DNA of 47,580 bases, from assembly GCA_021647375.1 (NCBI GenBank), contig JAKIUV010000011.1, positions 1 through 47,580 of the forward strand, in the 5' to 3' direction. This DNA is from Robiginitomaculum sp. Its GTDB lineage: Bacteria; Pseudomonadota; Alphaproteobacteria; Caulobacterales; Maricaulaceae. Both the position numbers and the translations under genes were made by a program. The stretch's first letter is position 1. Every line of letters starts with the position of its first letter. Positions 9,185 to 18,109 of the stretch are shown here, piece by piece. A model generated the notes under the pieces. That model saw only the letters and a program-made list of their open reading frames with translations. It ran no database searches and was not told the DNA's origin.

Positions 9185-9801
9185 TAATTATTTTCCGGGT
9201 TTATGCCGCAGAATTTTTCTTTGGCATAGAGGCGTAGCTCTTCGGCTTGTTCTATTGCTTTGCCCGTCTGCCCGCCTTTAATATCGTCCACCGTTAGCAC
9301 CAGCTTGTCGAGATGTAGGGTTTTTGTGCGTGCGTCTAGACCCATCATATAAATAGGTACATTGGCTTTGCGGGCAATGCGGATAAATCCGGCCTTCCAT
9401 GTGTCCACAGGTTTGCGCGTGCCTTCGGGCAATATCGCGTACCAGAATTTATCCCGCTCTTCGAACGTGCGAATGATTTGTTTGACCGTTGCTTTCGGGT
9501 TAGCACGGTCAATGGGCATACCGCCAAGAGACATGAACAGGTTTTTGAACGGAAAGAAAAATGCAGATTTTTTCATCATGAAATTAATCCGTACTCCCAG
9601 AGATAAAATAGTGCCAAGGGCAATGATCAAATCCCAGTTCGAGGTATGGGGGGCGGCGATGAGAATCATTTTTGGCTCGTCGGCGAATTTGCCTTCGATT
9701 TTATAACCTTTTAAGCGCAGTAACATGCGGCCAATAAAACGGGTGAAGGCATTGCCAATACGCGGGGCTTGTTCTGGGATATGGTCTGATACATTACTCA
9801 T
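9184..9801 (-). CDS. Lysophospholipid/1-acylglycerol-3-phosphate acyltransferase family
   Basis: A 205-residue PlsC-type acyltransferase, probably membrane-associated and acting in phospholipid or related acyl transfer. The catalytic HX4D motif is HTSNWD at residues 52-57. The second family block PEGTRKPVDTWKAGF, which binds the glycerophosphate group in PlsC, follows. The HTSNWD form marks the small PlsC-like subgroup rather than canonical PlsC, so the acceptor is uncertain. It is the first gene of the coupled pair with ruvX and is divergent from the 9890 module across 88 bp. Confidence 0.87.
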   Translation of the reverse strand: MSNVSDHIPEQAPRIGNAFTRFIGRMLLRLKGYKIEGKFADEPKMILIAAPHTSNWDLIIALGTILSLGVRINFMMKKSAFFFPFKNLFMSLGGMPIDRANPKATVKQIIRTFEERDKFWYAILPEGTRKPVDTWKAGFIRIARKANVPIYMMGLDARTKTLHLDKLVLTVDDIKGGQTGKAIEQAEELRLYAKEKFCGINPENN

Positions 9802-9889
9802 GCGCCTTATATAGAAAGGCGGATTCCATTTGTCATTAGCTGATAAACACAGTAATGACGGTTATATCAAATTTTTATAGGTGGAAAAA

Positions 9890-11065
9890 ATGGCTAAATC
9901 TCTTTCAACTCTACAATACCTTGACCGTGCTATGGGCAAATTGCGCGAGCTTGGGCTACTTAGTGGTAAATCTGACCCGGTTCCAGTGATTACGCTCCTC
10001 GATCAAATTTCAGATCTGGACGAAGAAAAAATCACGGCCATTGCACGCACACTCGACCAAGCGTCTTATTTTAACGAAGTTGTACGTGAGCAAGTTAGCG
10101 GTTTTCGTATTGGTGAACGCTATGAGGGGATTACCACAGCGTTTAATTCTATCCGTGATGACGCCAAAGCCTTGGTTGACCAATTTGAGGACGGTAAGAT
10201 TACGACCATTGAGCGTATGCAAAACGGCTGGATGAAAATGACACGTGGCACGATTGCCAAGCGGTTTGGCAAGATTAAAAAATTGTATTTGGATGTTGCT
10301 GAAGAAACGCAAAATCAAGTCACACGGGAGCAGAAAATTTTGGACGCCTATATGGATTTTAGAGGTGCCATGAAAAATTCGGAAGTCTTGGCGCTACAGG
10401 TTCTTAAAAAAGCTAAGGCCAAATTGGATCGCGCCAAGAAAAAAGTAACCGAAGCTGGTAATATTGTTGAGGCCTTTAGCGGGGACGATCCGGCGGAGCG
10501 GGCAAAGCTTGAGCTGCGCCGCGACGAAGCTTTACGTGCCTTACAGGCTATGGATAAGAAATACCAAATCTCCAAGGACTTATCGGATAATCTTACGATT
10601 GGTTATAATACGTCCGAAGTTGTTATGGCGCGTTTGCACCAGACGACGAATGCCAAAGAACGTATTTACGCTCAAAGTATCAGTTTTTTCGGCACTAATG
10701 AAACTGTGTTGACGGCACTAACTGCTGCCTTCACATCTATGCACGGATTACACGAAAGCACCAAAACCTTGAACGCTATGAAAAAGGGCATTGAAGACAG
10801 TTTGGAAACATTGGGTGATGTTGGCACTAAGGTGCAAGAAGCGGCGCTAGAGGCGGGCTATGGCCCGACCATAAAAGCAGCTGCGGTCAAGAAATTGCTG
10901 GATAGTGTTGTGTCGTACCAAGAGCGCTCTATCGAAATTATTGCAGATATGCGCCGCATGGCCACGGCCAATTCCAAAGAAATCCGCATTGCGGTTGAGG
11001 ACGGTAAACGCCGCATGGCACGGTTAGCCGAGCAGGGCGCGAGCAATGTACTGAATTTGAACTAG
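9890..11065 (+). CDS. TelA/YaaN-like coiled-coil protein
   Basis: A 391-residue soluble, mostly helical protein. The central part is Lys/Glu-rich coiled coil (about 155-225). The C-terminal third, with FFGTNETVLTALTAAFTSMHGL and QEAALEAGYGPT, recalls the TelA/YaaN (toxic anion resistance) group, but this is recognition by eye and the molecular role of that group is itself unsettled. ATG 9890 is chosen because AGGTGG (9879-9884) lies just upstream; a GTG at 9881 overlaps that site. It is the first gene of a three-gene module with the DUF6384 gene and a large coiled-coil protein. Divergent transcription from the acyltransferase puts its promoter within 9802-9889. Confidence 0.75.
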   Translation: MAKSLSTLQYLDRAMGKLRELGLLSGKSDPVPVITLLDQISDLDEEKITAIARTLDQASYFNEVVREQVSGFRIGERYEGITTAFNSIRDDAKALVDQFEDGKITTIERMQNGWMKMTRGTIAKRFGKIKKLYLDVAEETQNQVTREQKILDAYMDFRGAMKNSEVLALQVLKKAKAKLDRAKKKVTEAGNIVEAFSGDDPAERAKLELRRDEALRALQAMDKKYQISKDLSDNLTIGYNTSEVVMARLHQTTNAKERIYAQSISFFGTNETVLTALTAAFTSMHGLHESTKTLNAMKKGIEDSLETLGDVGTKVQEAALEAGYGPTIKAAAVKKLLDSVVSYQERSIEIIADMRRMATANSKEIRIAVEDGKRRMARLAEQGASNVLNLN

Positions 11066-11088
11066 TGGTTTGTTTCTCCAATAACCCT

Positions 11089-11258
11089 TTACCCCTCACC
11101 TTGTTCCTCTCCCAAAAGGAGAGGAGACGGTGTGGCACCCGCCTTTGTAATTTGTTACACCAAGGTGTTACGATGGCGTTATCAGTGAAATCCCGTAATC
11201 ACAAAAAGTTGTGTTTGGGTCTCCTCTCCCTATGGGAGAGGAACAAGGTGAGGGGTAA
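11089..11258. repeat. Inverted pair of REP-like units
   Basis: Two copies of a roughly 40-base unit face each other. The 25 bases at 11089-11113 are the exact reverse complement of 11234-11258. The inner 11 bases at 11118-11128 match 11219-11229 in the same way. Each unit also folds on itself (CTCTCC-AAAA-GGAGAG; CCTCTCCC-TAT-GGGAGAGG). The pair lies between the first and second genes of the module and could form one large hairpin in the transcript. The layout is BIME-like. Confidence 0.8.
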
Positions 11259-11320
11259 TGCACTCTCGGGGTCACCCGTTGCTTGGTATTTCAAAAACGA
11301 CGACCTAACAGGACAAAACA

Positions 11321-12367
11321 TTGTCTAAAGACCAACAATCCGCGCAGGTGCAATTGTCTGATTTTGGTGTCGGTCAGGAGCAGGCGGTGACAGCACCCAA
11401 ATTTGACAAGCGCAAGCTTGATGATGTCATGTTGGCCATGGATGTGGTTGATACTTTGCGAAATGATGCGGTCTTGCTTGAGAAAGACTTATCAGCGCCG
11501 GAGCGTGAACAACAATTAATCGACCGTCTGCGGGTGATTTACAAAAATCAAGGTATTGAGGTACCAGATCGTATATTACGCGAAGGCGTAAGGGCGCTGG
11601 ATGACCACCGTTTTGCCTATGAGCCTGTGAAAGGCGGTTTTTTGTCCAAAGCCTATATTAACCGCTCTAAATGGGGCAAGCCGGTCATGATTGGGCTGGG
11701 CATGATTGTTCTGGCGGTCGGTTTGGAATATGCGCTGATTGAGGTTCCCAAAAAAAATGCATTGGTGCAGGCGGAACAACAAGCTGATGCCAGGCGTAGT
11801 GCGGACGCCGCAGAAGCAAAACGGCTGGCACAGGCTCTCGGCGTAGAAATTCCAAAAGCATTATCCTCTGCGCGGGATAGGGGGGTCGCTATTGCCAAAA
11901 CTTCGGCTCTGAAAGCCAAGGTTAATGCGCTTTATAATGGCGGTCTCGGGGCGGTAAATGCTGGCGACGAGAAAGCGGCGAAGCAAGCCGTACAGGATAT
12001 AAAAACCTTATCAGCTGACATGAATAACCAATACCAATTACGCATCGTATCGCGCCCCGGCGAGAATAGCGGCGTGTTTCGCCTGCATGATAATAACCCA
12101 AATGTGCGCAATTATTATCTTATTGTTGAGGGCATAGGCGCCAACGGTAAACCGCAAATGATTACCATCGAAAGCGAAGAAGACCGGGTCACCAAACGCA
12201 CCAATATATGGGGGGTTCGGGTTTCAAAGGACGTGTTTTACCGGGTTGTTGCGGATAAAAAAGATGACCAGATAATCCAAAATGCGGTGATTGGTAATAA
12301 AAAGCGCGGATACCTTAAACCTGATTATAGCATAAAGACCTCGGGTGGTCTGATTGTGGAGTGGTGA
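11321..12367 (+). CDS. DUF6384-like membrane protein
   Basis: A 348-residue protein with a cytoplasmic helical N-terminus (DDVMLAMDVVDTLRND and ERIL-type helices, about 30-95). A single membrane span lies at about 120-140, an Ala-rich coiled coil at about 145-220, and a C-terminal beta-rich domain containing NYYLIVEGI and GYLKPDYSI follows. This fits DUF6384 proteins, whose function is unknown. The start is a TTG at 11321 behind AGGAC; no ATG occurs before residue 37. It is second in the module, and its stop is one base before the start of the next gene. With one span, the C-terminal domain probably lies in the periplasm. Confidence 0.75.
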   Translation: MSKDQQSAQVQLSDFGVGQEQAVTAPKFDKRKLDDVMLAMDVVDTLRNDAVLLEKDLSAPEREQQLIDRLRVIYKNQGIEVPDRILREGVRALDDHRFAYEPVKGGFLSKAYINRSKWGKPVMIGLGMIVLAVGLEYALIEVPKKNALVQAEQQADARRSADAAEAKRLAQALGVEIPKALSSARDRGVAIAKTSALKAKVNALYNGGLGAVNAGDEKAAKQAVQDIKTLSADMNNQYQLRIVSRPGENSGVFRLHDNNPNVRNYYLIVEGIGANGKPQMITIESEEDRVTKRTNIWGVRVSKDVFYRVVADKKDDQIIQNAVIGNKKRGYLKPDYSIKTSGGLIVEW

Positions 12368-12368
12368 T

Positions 12369-13937
12369 ATGACGGTAAGCGGACTAAAAGCACTACATGA
12401 TATTGACAGTGCCATAAGCACGGCGCGCGTCCAAGTGGCGAAGGCGGCAAAACTACCGAGCCGGGCCTCTGAGGCTTTGGCGGATATTAACCGCAGGCAA
12501 ATCTCGGCTTACGGCGATATTGCCAAGGTGAGGCTAGAGGTCATTTATGATGGCGGCGGCGATGGTTCGCTCGGCTATGTGGACAGGCAGGCGGCGAAAC
12601 TATTGGCAGCACACGCCAAGGAAGAAGCCCGGCTTATAAGGAAAGCAGATGCCAGTCTGATGCGGATCGCGAAATTGGAAGATGCACGCCGTACTCAGGA
12701 AAAAATAGTAGATTCGTCGGTTAAGGCTTTTGAGAAATCTGCGGAGGCTTGCCAAAAGAAACTGGCCAAAGACCCTGATTACCAAGCTTTGGAAGCCGCT
12801 GAGGAGACGGCAGAGGCGACCATATACCGCGCCCAAGCCAAACAAGAATTGGCCGAAGCCGATGTGGAGGAAAAGGGCGCACCCTACCGGAACGACCCAT
12901 ATTTTACCTATTTGCAAAACCGTGGTTACGGCACCAAAAAAGCTAAAGGCTGGTTTTTGACCAAATGGTTTGATAGCATTTTAGCACGCAAGGGGAATTA
13001 CCGCGAGGCGGCGCTGAATTACAAGAAACTCACCGACATTCCGGCGCGCCTTGCTGGCCATGTGGAAGCGTTGGTAGAGAAACACCAAGCCGCTGAGCAG
13101 GCTTTGGAAAAGGCCGAAAAAACGACACTTGTGCGCGAGGGCGTCACAAAACTTAAGCAAGCGTCGCTATCGGCTCAGAAAAAACTCGATAAAATTGATG
13201 CGGATATAGAGAAGCGTGAAGAAGAACACCAAACCTTGCGCACTGAGCAAGCCAAGGTGAGCGGTGGCGATAGTGCGCCTTACCGCGAGGCGATTGATTT
13301 GTTGGTGAATACGCTACAACGCAAAAACCTGCCGAACTTGAAACGGCTTGCGGCGCAAACCCGTAGCCGTGATGATGATCAGGCTATTGTCCGTATCGCC
13401 GAATATGCGCGCCGCGCCGAAGACCTGCAAGATGACCAAGAAGAAGCGCAAGTTTTGCTGGCGAAATATCAAGACAGCCTGCGCGAGCTTGAGCAATTGC
13501 GGCGCAAGTTTAAAAATCGGCGCTTTGATGCGCCGACCTCTCAATTCCCGCGCAGTAATCTTATGGGGACTTTGCTCATGCAATTGGTCGGCGGTATGTT
13601 ATCGAGCGGCGATGTTTGGCGGCAAATAGAACGCGCTCAGCGCACGGTTCAACGTAGCTCAAAAGGCAATTCAAGAGGACGCTCAAGAGGTGGTTTGGGC
13701 GGCGGTTTCGGGGGCGGAGATTGGGGTGAAGCCATGCGCCTGCCCAGAAGTTCAGGTGGTTTTGGCGGCGGCAACTCAGGTGGCTTTGGCGGATGGGGCG
13801 GTGGTCGCTCCACAAGGCGGGGTTCATCAAGGCGGAGCAGACCAACCCGCATGCCGAGAAGCACACCAAGGCGTGCCCCACGCATCAGCCGGCCAAGTGG
13901 TGGCGGCGGTGGTTTCCGCACGGGCGGCGGATTTTAA
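12369..13937 (+). CDS. Large coiled-coil protein with Gly/Arg-rich tail
   Basis: A 522-residue protein of unknown family. Residues 1 to about 400 are almost all charged helical coiled coil (Ala/Glu/Lys/Arg). About 430-522 is a low-complexity tail with GGFGGG, GGWGGG and RSRR clusters ending GGGGGFRTGGGF, probably disordered and positively charged. There is no signal peptide or clear membrane span. ATG 12369 follows GGAG at suitable spacing and lies one base after the DUF6384 stop; an in-frame TTG at 12354 overlaps that gene. Tight coupling argues that the three proteins act together, perhaps as an envelope-associated assembly, which is inference. Confidence 0.75.
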   Translation: MTVSGLKALHDIDSAISTARVQVAKAAKLPSRASEALADINRRQISAYGDIAKVRLEVIYDGGGDGSLGYVDRQAAKLLAAHAKEEARLIRKADASLMRIAKLEDARRTQEKIVDSSVKAFEKSAEACQKKLAKDPDYQALEAAEETAEATIYRAQAKQELAEADVEEKGAPYRNDPYFTYLQNRGYGTKKAKGWFLTKWFDSILARKGNYREAALNYKKLTDIPARLAGHVEALVEKHQAAEQALEKAEKTTLVREGVTKLKQASLSAQKKLDKIDADIEKREEEHQTLRTEQAKVSGGDSAPYREAIDLLVNTLQRKNLPNLKRLAAQTRSRDDDQAIVRIAEYARRAEDLQDDQEEAQVLLAKYQDSLRELEQLRRKFKNRRFDAPTSQFPRSNLMGTLLMQLVGGMLSSGDVWRQIERAQRTVQRSSKGNSRGRSRGGLGGGFGGGDWGEAMRLPRSSGGFGGGNSGGFGGWGGGRSTRRGSSRRSRPTRMPRSTPRRAPRISRPSGGGGGFRTGGGF

Positions 13938-13960
13938 GCAATACAATAAGGGAACAGAAA

Positions 13961-15178
13961 ATGAAAAAAATAACGGCAATAACTATTTCGGTAAGCCTGC
14001 TTGCCCTTGGCGCTTGCACAAGCGAGCTTGACCCCAAAACCGTTCATGCAAACGTGATTACCCTAGACACCCATGTGGATGTGCCGCTTAATTATATGAC
14101 ACCGGAGATGGATCCGGGGACGGACACCGTTGCACAAGTGGACTTGAACAAAATGGTTGCTGGCGGTTTGGACGCGGCATTTTTCATTGTCTATATACCG
14201 CAAACCGATATTGCTAAAATTGATGAAGCCAAATACGCCGAAGCCCGCAAGATAGCCGAGACCCGGTACGCGGCCATTAAAAAAATGACTGAAACATACC
14301 CAGAGCGCATTGAACTGGCGTTCACGGCGGCTGATGTCCGGCGCATACATAAATCTGGCAAGCGGGCGGCGCTGATTGGTATGGAAAACGCATTTCCCCT
14401 TGGGCCGTCCGTGGATGATGTGCCCATGTGGGCAAAACGCGGTGTGCGGTATGTCGGCCTGACCCATTTTGGGCATAACCAATTTGGTGACAGTTCCAAC
14501 CCCAATAAAGACGACGGTCAAACTACAGATATGCACGGTGGCTTGTCGCCCCTGGGCAAGGATTTGGTTGTCGCCCTGAACAAAGCCGGGATTATGGTCG
14601 ATGTGTCCCATACTGGCAAAAAAACCATGATGCAGGCCATTAACCTGTCAACGGTTCCGGTGATTGCGTCTCACAGCGGTGTTAAGGCGGTGGCGGACAA
14701 TGCACGCAATCTAGATGATGAGCAATTACGAGCCTTGGCGGATAATGGCGGTGTAGTTCAAATCGTGGCATTCGATTCCTATGTGAAAGTCCGTACCGCC
14801 GAACAGGTCGCCTATATCGCGCAGGTGCAGGCTGATATGGGGCTGGAAACCCGCGCGGCCCGTTCAGCCATGAGCAAGGATGTGCGCGCAGAGTACACAA
14901 AGAGGACAAAGCAAGTATACGATATTGCGCCCCGCGCTTCGGTTGCTAATTTTGCCGACCATATAGATCATGCCGTAAAAATTGCCGGGATTGCCCATGT
15001 GGGTATTTCGTCAGATTTTGACGGCGGCGGCGGTGTAGTCGGCTGGGAAAATGCAGCCGAAACTGAAAGTGTCACTGCGGAATTGGTCAAGCGGGGATAC
15101 TCCGAAGCCGACATAGAAAAAATCTGGGGCGGTAATCTGCTGCGGGTTTTGCAAGCGGTACAAGACGGCGCAGGCTAA
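13961..15178 (+). CDS. Membrane dipeptidase (peptidase M19), lipoprotein
   Basis: A 405-residue renal-dipeptidase-type metallopeptidase that cleaves dipeptides using zinc. It starts with a lipoprotein signal (basic MKK, hydrophobic core, lipobox ALGAC with Cys 19), so it is likely anchored to a membrane facing the periplasm. Family motifs are visible: DTHVD with the first metal His/Asp pair, the IGMENAF glutamate region, VSHTGKKTMMQ with a metal His, ASHSGVKAV, and GISSDFDGGGGVVGW near the end. ATG 13961 has AAGGGAAC upstream and begins the signal peptide. It starts 23 bp after the coiled-coil gene, so read-through from the module is possible, although the function looks unrelated. It converges with the hydrolase gene. 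Confidence 0.92.
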   Translation: MKKITAITISVSLLALGACTSELDPKTVHANVITLDTHVDVPLNYMTPEMDPGTDTVAQVDLNKMVAGGLDAAFFIVYIPQTDIAKIDEAKYAEARKIAETRYAAIKKMTETYPERIELAFTAADVRRIHKSGKRAALIGMENAFPLGPSVDDVPMWAKRGVRYVGLTHFGHNQFGDSSNPNKDDGQTTDMHGGLSPLGKDLVVALNKAGIMVDVSHTGKKTMMQAINLSTVPVIASHSGVKAVADNARNLDDEQLRALADNGGVVQIVAFDSYVKVRTAEQVAYIAQVQADMGLETRAARSAMSKDVRAEYTKRTKQVYDIAPRASVANFADHIDHAVKIAGIAHVGISSDFDGGGGVVGWENAAETESVTAELVKRGYSEADIEKIWGGNLLRVLQAVQDGAG

Positions 15179-15179
15179 T

Positions 15180-16256
15180 TTATAAGCCGTGGCTTTTCAA
15201 AAATGCTGCGATTTCTTTGAGGGCATCATTTGCTTCGGGGAGCATGGTATCGAAGATTTGCCAGACATGGGGCATATGTGACCATGTTTGTAGCTTTACG
15301 TCCGAGCCTGCGGCTCTCGCTTTGGCGGCATAGCGCCTTGCATCATCATAGAGGATTTCTGCGCTACTGGCATGGATTAGTGTTGGGGGGAGGTCGGCGA
15401 GATCGCCAAATATTGGCGACACACTGGGGTTGGACGGCGAGACGCCGAGCTGTTTTAAACTGCCCCATAGCAGCAGGCTTTGGGGTATATTCACCAGATT
15501 TTTGACCATGGGGCGCAACATATGATCCGTGTCGATATTGTCCCGAATGCTGGAGCCTGAAAATGTGCCGTCGGTCGCAGGGGACAGTGCCACGACTGCA
15601 TCGGCGGGGCGCAAGCCTTCATTGCGCGCCCATTGAATGGTCGACAGGGTGAGATTGCCGCCCGCGCTATCGCCGGCAACTGCAAGCTTTTTGACGGAGA
15701 ACGGCCCGTCCGGCCCGTTCTCTAATATCCATTTATAGGCGGTGCGGCTGTCTTTGACACTGGCCATGCGTTTGTGCTCGGGCATCAGGCGGTAATTAAT
15801 CGCGCAGACACTGGCTCCGGTCAGTTCGGCTAATTTACTGGTCAGGGGACGGTGGGAAATCGCCGACCCAACTGTGAAAGCACCGCCGTGAATATAAAGG
15901 ATGCGTTTGTCGGGGTCTGATTTCTTTGTTGTCACCCATTCGCCGCCAATATCTCCCCATCCTGCGGGAATAGATAGGGGTGTGAAAGTAACTTTTGGAA
16001 AATCGCGCGTCAGGCCGCCTTGCTCAAACCGCTCGCGTTTGGTGGAAACAGGCTCGCCGCCTGAATGCCCTTTGGCTGGTTTCTCGAAATTCTCAAACAG
16101 ATATGCGTTCATCTTTTTCAGGCCATCAGAATCTGGGTCGCATTCAAATGTCACGGGAATATCCTCGTCGTATTTGGACAGGTTTTCGCCTTTGAGAAAT
16201 CTGGTGGCACCGTAAAGAACCGCTACGGGCGCGATGATGGGTAAAAGATAGAGCAT
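15180..16256 (-). CDS. Alpha/beta hydrolase, hormone-sensitive-lipase type
   Basis: A 358-residue esterase/lipase-like hydrolase. The oxyanion-hole motif YIHGGAF and the nucleophile elbow GDSAGG (catalytic Ser) place it in the HSL family. A late Asp (EILYDD region) and a His in SHMPHVWQIF complete a plausible triad. The N-terminal hydrophobic segment (about 2-17) suggests a signal anchor. The substrate is unknown; the family acts on short- to medium-chain esters. The stop is one base from the end of the convergent dipeptidase gene, and the start is divergent from hscC across 149 bp. Confidence 0.9.
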   Translation of the reverse strand: MLYLLPIIAPVAVLYGATRFLKGENLSKYDEDIPVTFECDPDSDGLKKMNAYLFENFEKPAKGHSGGEPVSTKRERFEQGGLTRDFPKVTFTPLSIPAGWGDIGGEWVTTKKSDPDKRILYIHGGAFTVGSAISHRPLTSKLAELTGASVCAINYRLMPEHKRMASVKDSRTAYKWILENGPDGPFSVKKLAVAGDSAGGNLTLSTIQWARNEGLRPADAVVALSPATDGTFSGSSIRDNIDTDHMLRPMVKNLVNIPQSLLLWGSLKQLGVSPSNPSVSPIFGDLADLPPTLIHASSAEILYDDARRYAAKARAAGSDVKLQTWSHMPHVWQIFDTMLPEANDALKEIAAFLKSHGL

Positions 16257-16370
16257 GAATTTCCCTTATATTAGCGGATATTAAGTATAGTCTATAGGCA
16301 CAGTGTAATTACCCGTCAATCTCAACTTCTATTCGCACTTGAACAGTGCATTTTTGTTTGCGATACAGTG

Positions 16371-16398
16371 TGTTTGTTTATGGGTGTTTGTTTATAGG
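16371..16398 (+). repeat. 14-bp tandem repeat just upstream of hscC
   Basis: TGTTTGTTTATGGG is followed directly by TGTTTGTTTATAGG, with one mismatch. The second copy runs into the ribosome binding region (TAGGGA) of hscC, so copy number or binding at this site could affect translation. Confidence 0.6.
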
Positions 16399-16405
16399 GA
16401 ATTTT

Positions 16406-18109
16406 ATGAGCATTGTTGGTATTGATTTGGGAACGACTAATTCACTGATTTCGGTGTTTACGGACGACGGCCCAGAACTCATTCCCAACGCACTTGGCGA
16501 TTTTTTAACGCCGTCGGCTGTTGGCTTATCGGATAAAGGGCATGTGCTTGTGGGGCAGGCCGCCAAGGATAGGCTGGTGACGCACCCCCAGCTAACCCAG
16601 TCTCGCTTCAAGCGTTATATGGGGACAAATTGGGGGCAGAAACTTGGCCGTAAACATTACCGCGCCGAAGATTTGTCAGCACTGGTTCTCGCCAGCCTCA
16701 AGGCCGACGCCGAAGCCTATTTGGGCGCACCGGTGGAGCGGGCGATTATATCCGTGCCCGCTTATTTCAATGATGTGCAGCGCAAGGCGACCATGGCGGC
16801 TGGGCAAATTGCCGGGCTAAAGGTTGAGCGCCTGATCAACGAGCCAACCGCTGCGGCGCTGGCATATGGCCTCAACGACAAAGACGGAGAAAGCACGTTT
16901 TTGGTGGTGGACCTCGGCGGCGGTACATTTGATGTGTCCATACTAGAAATGTTCGACGGGGTTATGGAGGTGCGGGCATCTGCGGGCGACGCGTTTTTGG
17001 GCGGCGAAGATTTTACCGATGTTGTCACCAAACATTTTGCGGAGAAGTTAGAGGCGCCGCTGGATAAATTTTCTGCTAAGAAAGCCGCAATGCTGCGCGA
17101 CCTAGCCGACCAAGCCAAAGCCAGATTGTCGAGCGAGCATGAAGTCTCGTTTAAATTTATTGATGATAAATCCAATGAGCAGACCCTGAGTTTGACCCGC
17201 AATAAATTTGAACAATTAGTGGAGGGCTTGTTGAAAAAACTCCGCCATCCTATCCAACGTGCGGTCATGGACGCTGGCCTACGGGCTGAAAATATCGACC
17301 AAGTTGTCTTGGTCGGGGGGGCGACACGTATGCCTGTCGTGCGTTCCCTAATCGCTCGTATGTTCAAAACCTTCCCCGTTCACAACATAAACCCCGACCA
17401 TGTTATTGCTATGGGGGCTGCCGTACAGGCCGGGCTGGTGAGCCGCCACAGTGCGCTGGACGATATTGTCATGACCGATGTTTGCCCGTTCACTTTGGGC
17501 ACAGAAGTCGCTATCGAAATAGCTCGCGGCCAACACGAAGACGGGCATTTCCAGCCCATAATTGAGCGTAATACAGTCATTCCGGTGTCGCGTTCCGTTA
17601 TCAATTCGACAATTCGCAAAGGGCAAACCCAGCTTAATTTGCGGATATTCCAAGGCGAAGCGCCCCGTGTTAACAATAATGTTTTTTTGGGTCAGGTGAA
17701 TATCTCACTCCCCAAAAACAACAAAGAACACGAGGCCGTCGATATTCGGTTTACCTATGATGTATCAGGTGTTTTGGAAGTTCTGGTCGAAGTCCTCTCG
17801 ACCAAGAAAGTCAGCCGTTTGGTCATAGAAGGTAATCCGGGCGCACTTACGAAGTCCGAAATTGATGCCCGGTTCAAAGAACTGGACAAGCTAAAAGTCC
17901 ATCCGCGCGACGAGACGGCCAATGTTGCTTTTATGGCTAGATTAGCCAAAGCATATGAAAATCACCTGGGCGATGTACGCCAAGAAATCCAACATATGAT
18001 CACAGTTTTCGAAGCTGTCCTAGCCCGGCAAAACAAACACGAAATAACAGAAACCCGCGAAGAAATCGAACCGCATTTGAAAGCGTTCGAAGACCGCAGT
18101 ATTTTTTAA
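16406..18109 (+). CDS. hscC: Hsp70-family chaperone, HscC type
   Basis: A 567-residue Hsp70, shorter than DnaK and similar in length to E. coli HscC. The ATPase domain opens with IVGIDLGTTNSL (3-14) and contains the second phosphate motif LVVDLGGGTFDVSIL and the adenosine-loop motif VVLVGGATRMPVV. The substrate-binding domain is present, but the C-terminal lid is short and there is no EEVD-like tail. ATG 16406 is used; the in-frame upstream ATG at 16346 has no matching family residues. The stop overlaps the next start (TAATG), directly coupling it to a J-domain gene, as hscC is paired with djlB/djlC in E. coli. Its clients are unknown. Confidence 0.92.
   Translation: MSIVGIDLGTTNSLISVFTDDGPELIPNALGDFLTPSAVGLSDKGHVLVGQAAKDRLVTHPQLTQSRFKRYMGTNWGQKLGRKHYRAEDLSALVLASLKADAEAYLGAPVERAIISVPAYFNDVQRKATMAAGQIAGLKVERLINEPTAAALAYGLNDKDGESTFLVVDLGGGTFDVSILEMFDGVMEVRASAGDAFLGGEDFTDVVTKHFAEKLEAPLDKFSAKKAAMLRDLADQAKARLSSEHEVSFKFIDDKSNEQTLSLTRNKFEQLVEGLLKKLRHPIQRAVMDAGLRAENIDQVVLVGGATRMPVVRSLIARMFKTFPVHNINPDHVIAMGAAVQAGLVSRHSALDDIVMTDVCPFTLGTEVAIEIARGQHEDGHFQPIIERNTVIPVSRSVINSTIRKGQTQLNLRIFQGEAPRVNNNVFLGQVNISLPKNNKEHEAVDIRFTYDVSGVLEVLVEVLSTKKVSRLVIEGNPGALTKSEIDARFKELDKLKVHPRDETANVAFMARLAKAYENHLGDVRQEIQHMITVFEAVLARQNKHEITETREEIEPHLKAFEDRSIF

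Noticed and set aside
14063..14611. Minus-strand open frame of 182 codons
   Set aside because: Antisense shadow of the dipeptidase, which has all its catalytic motifs.
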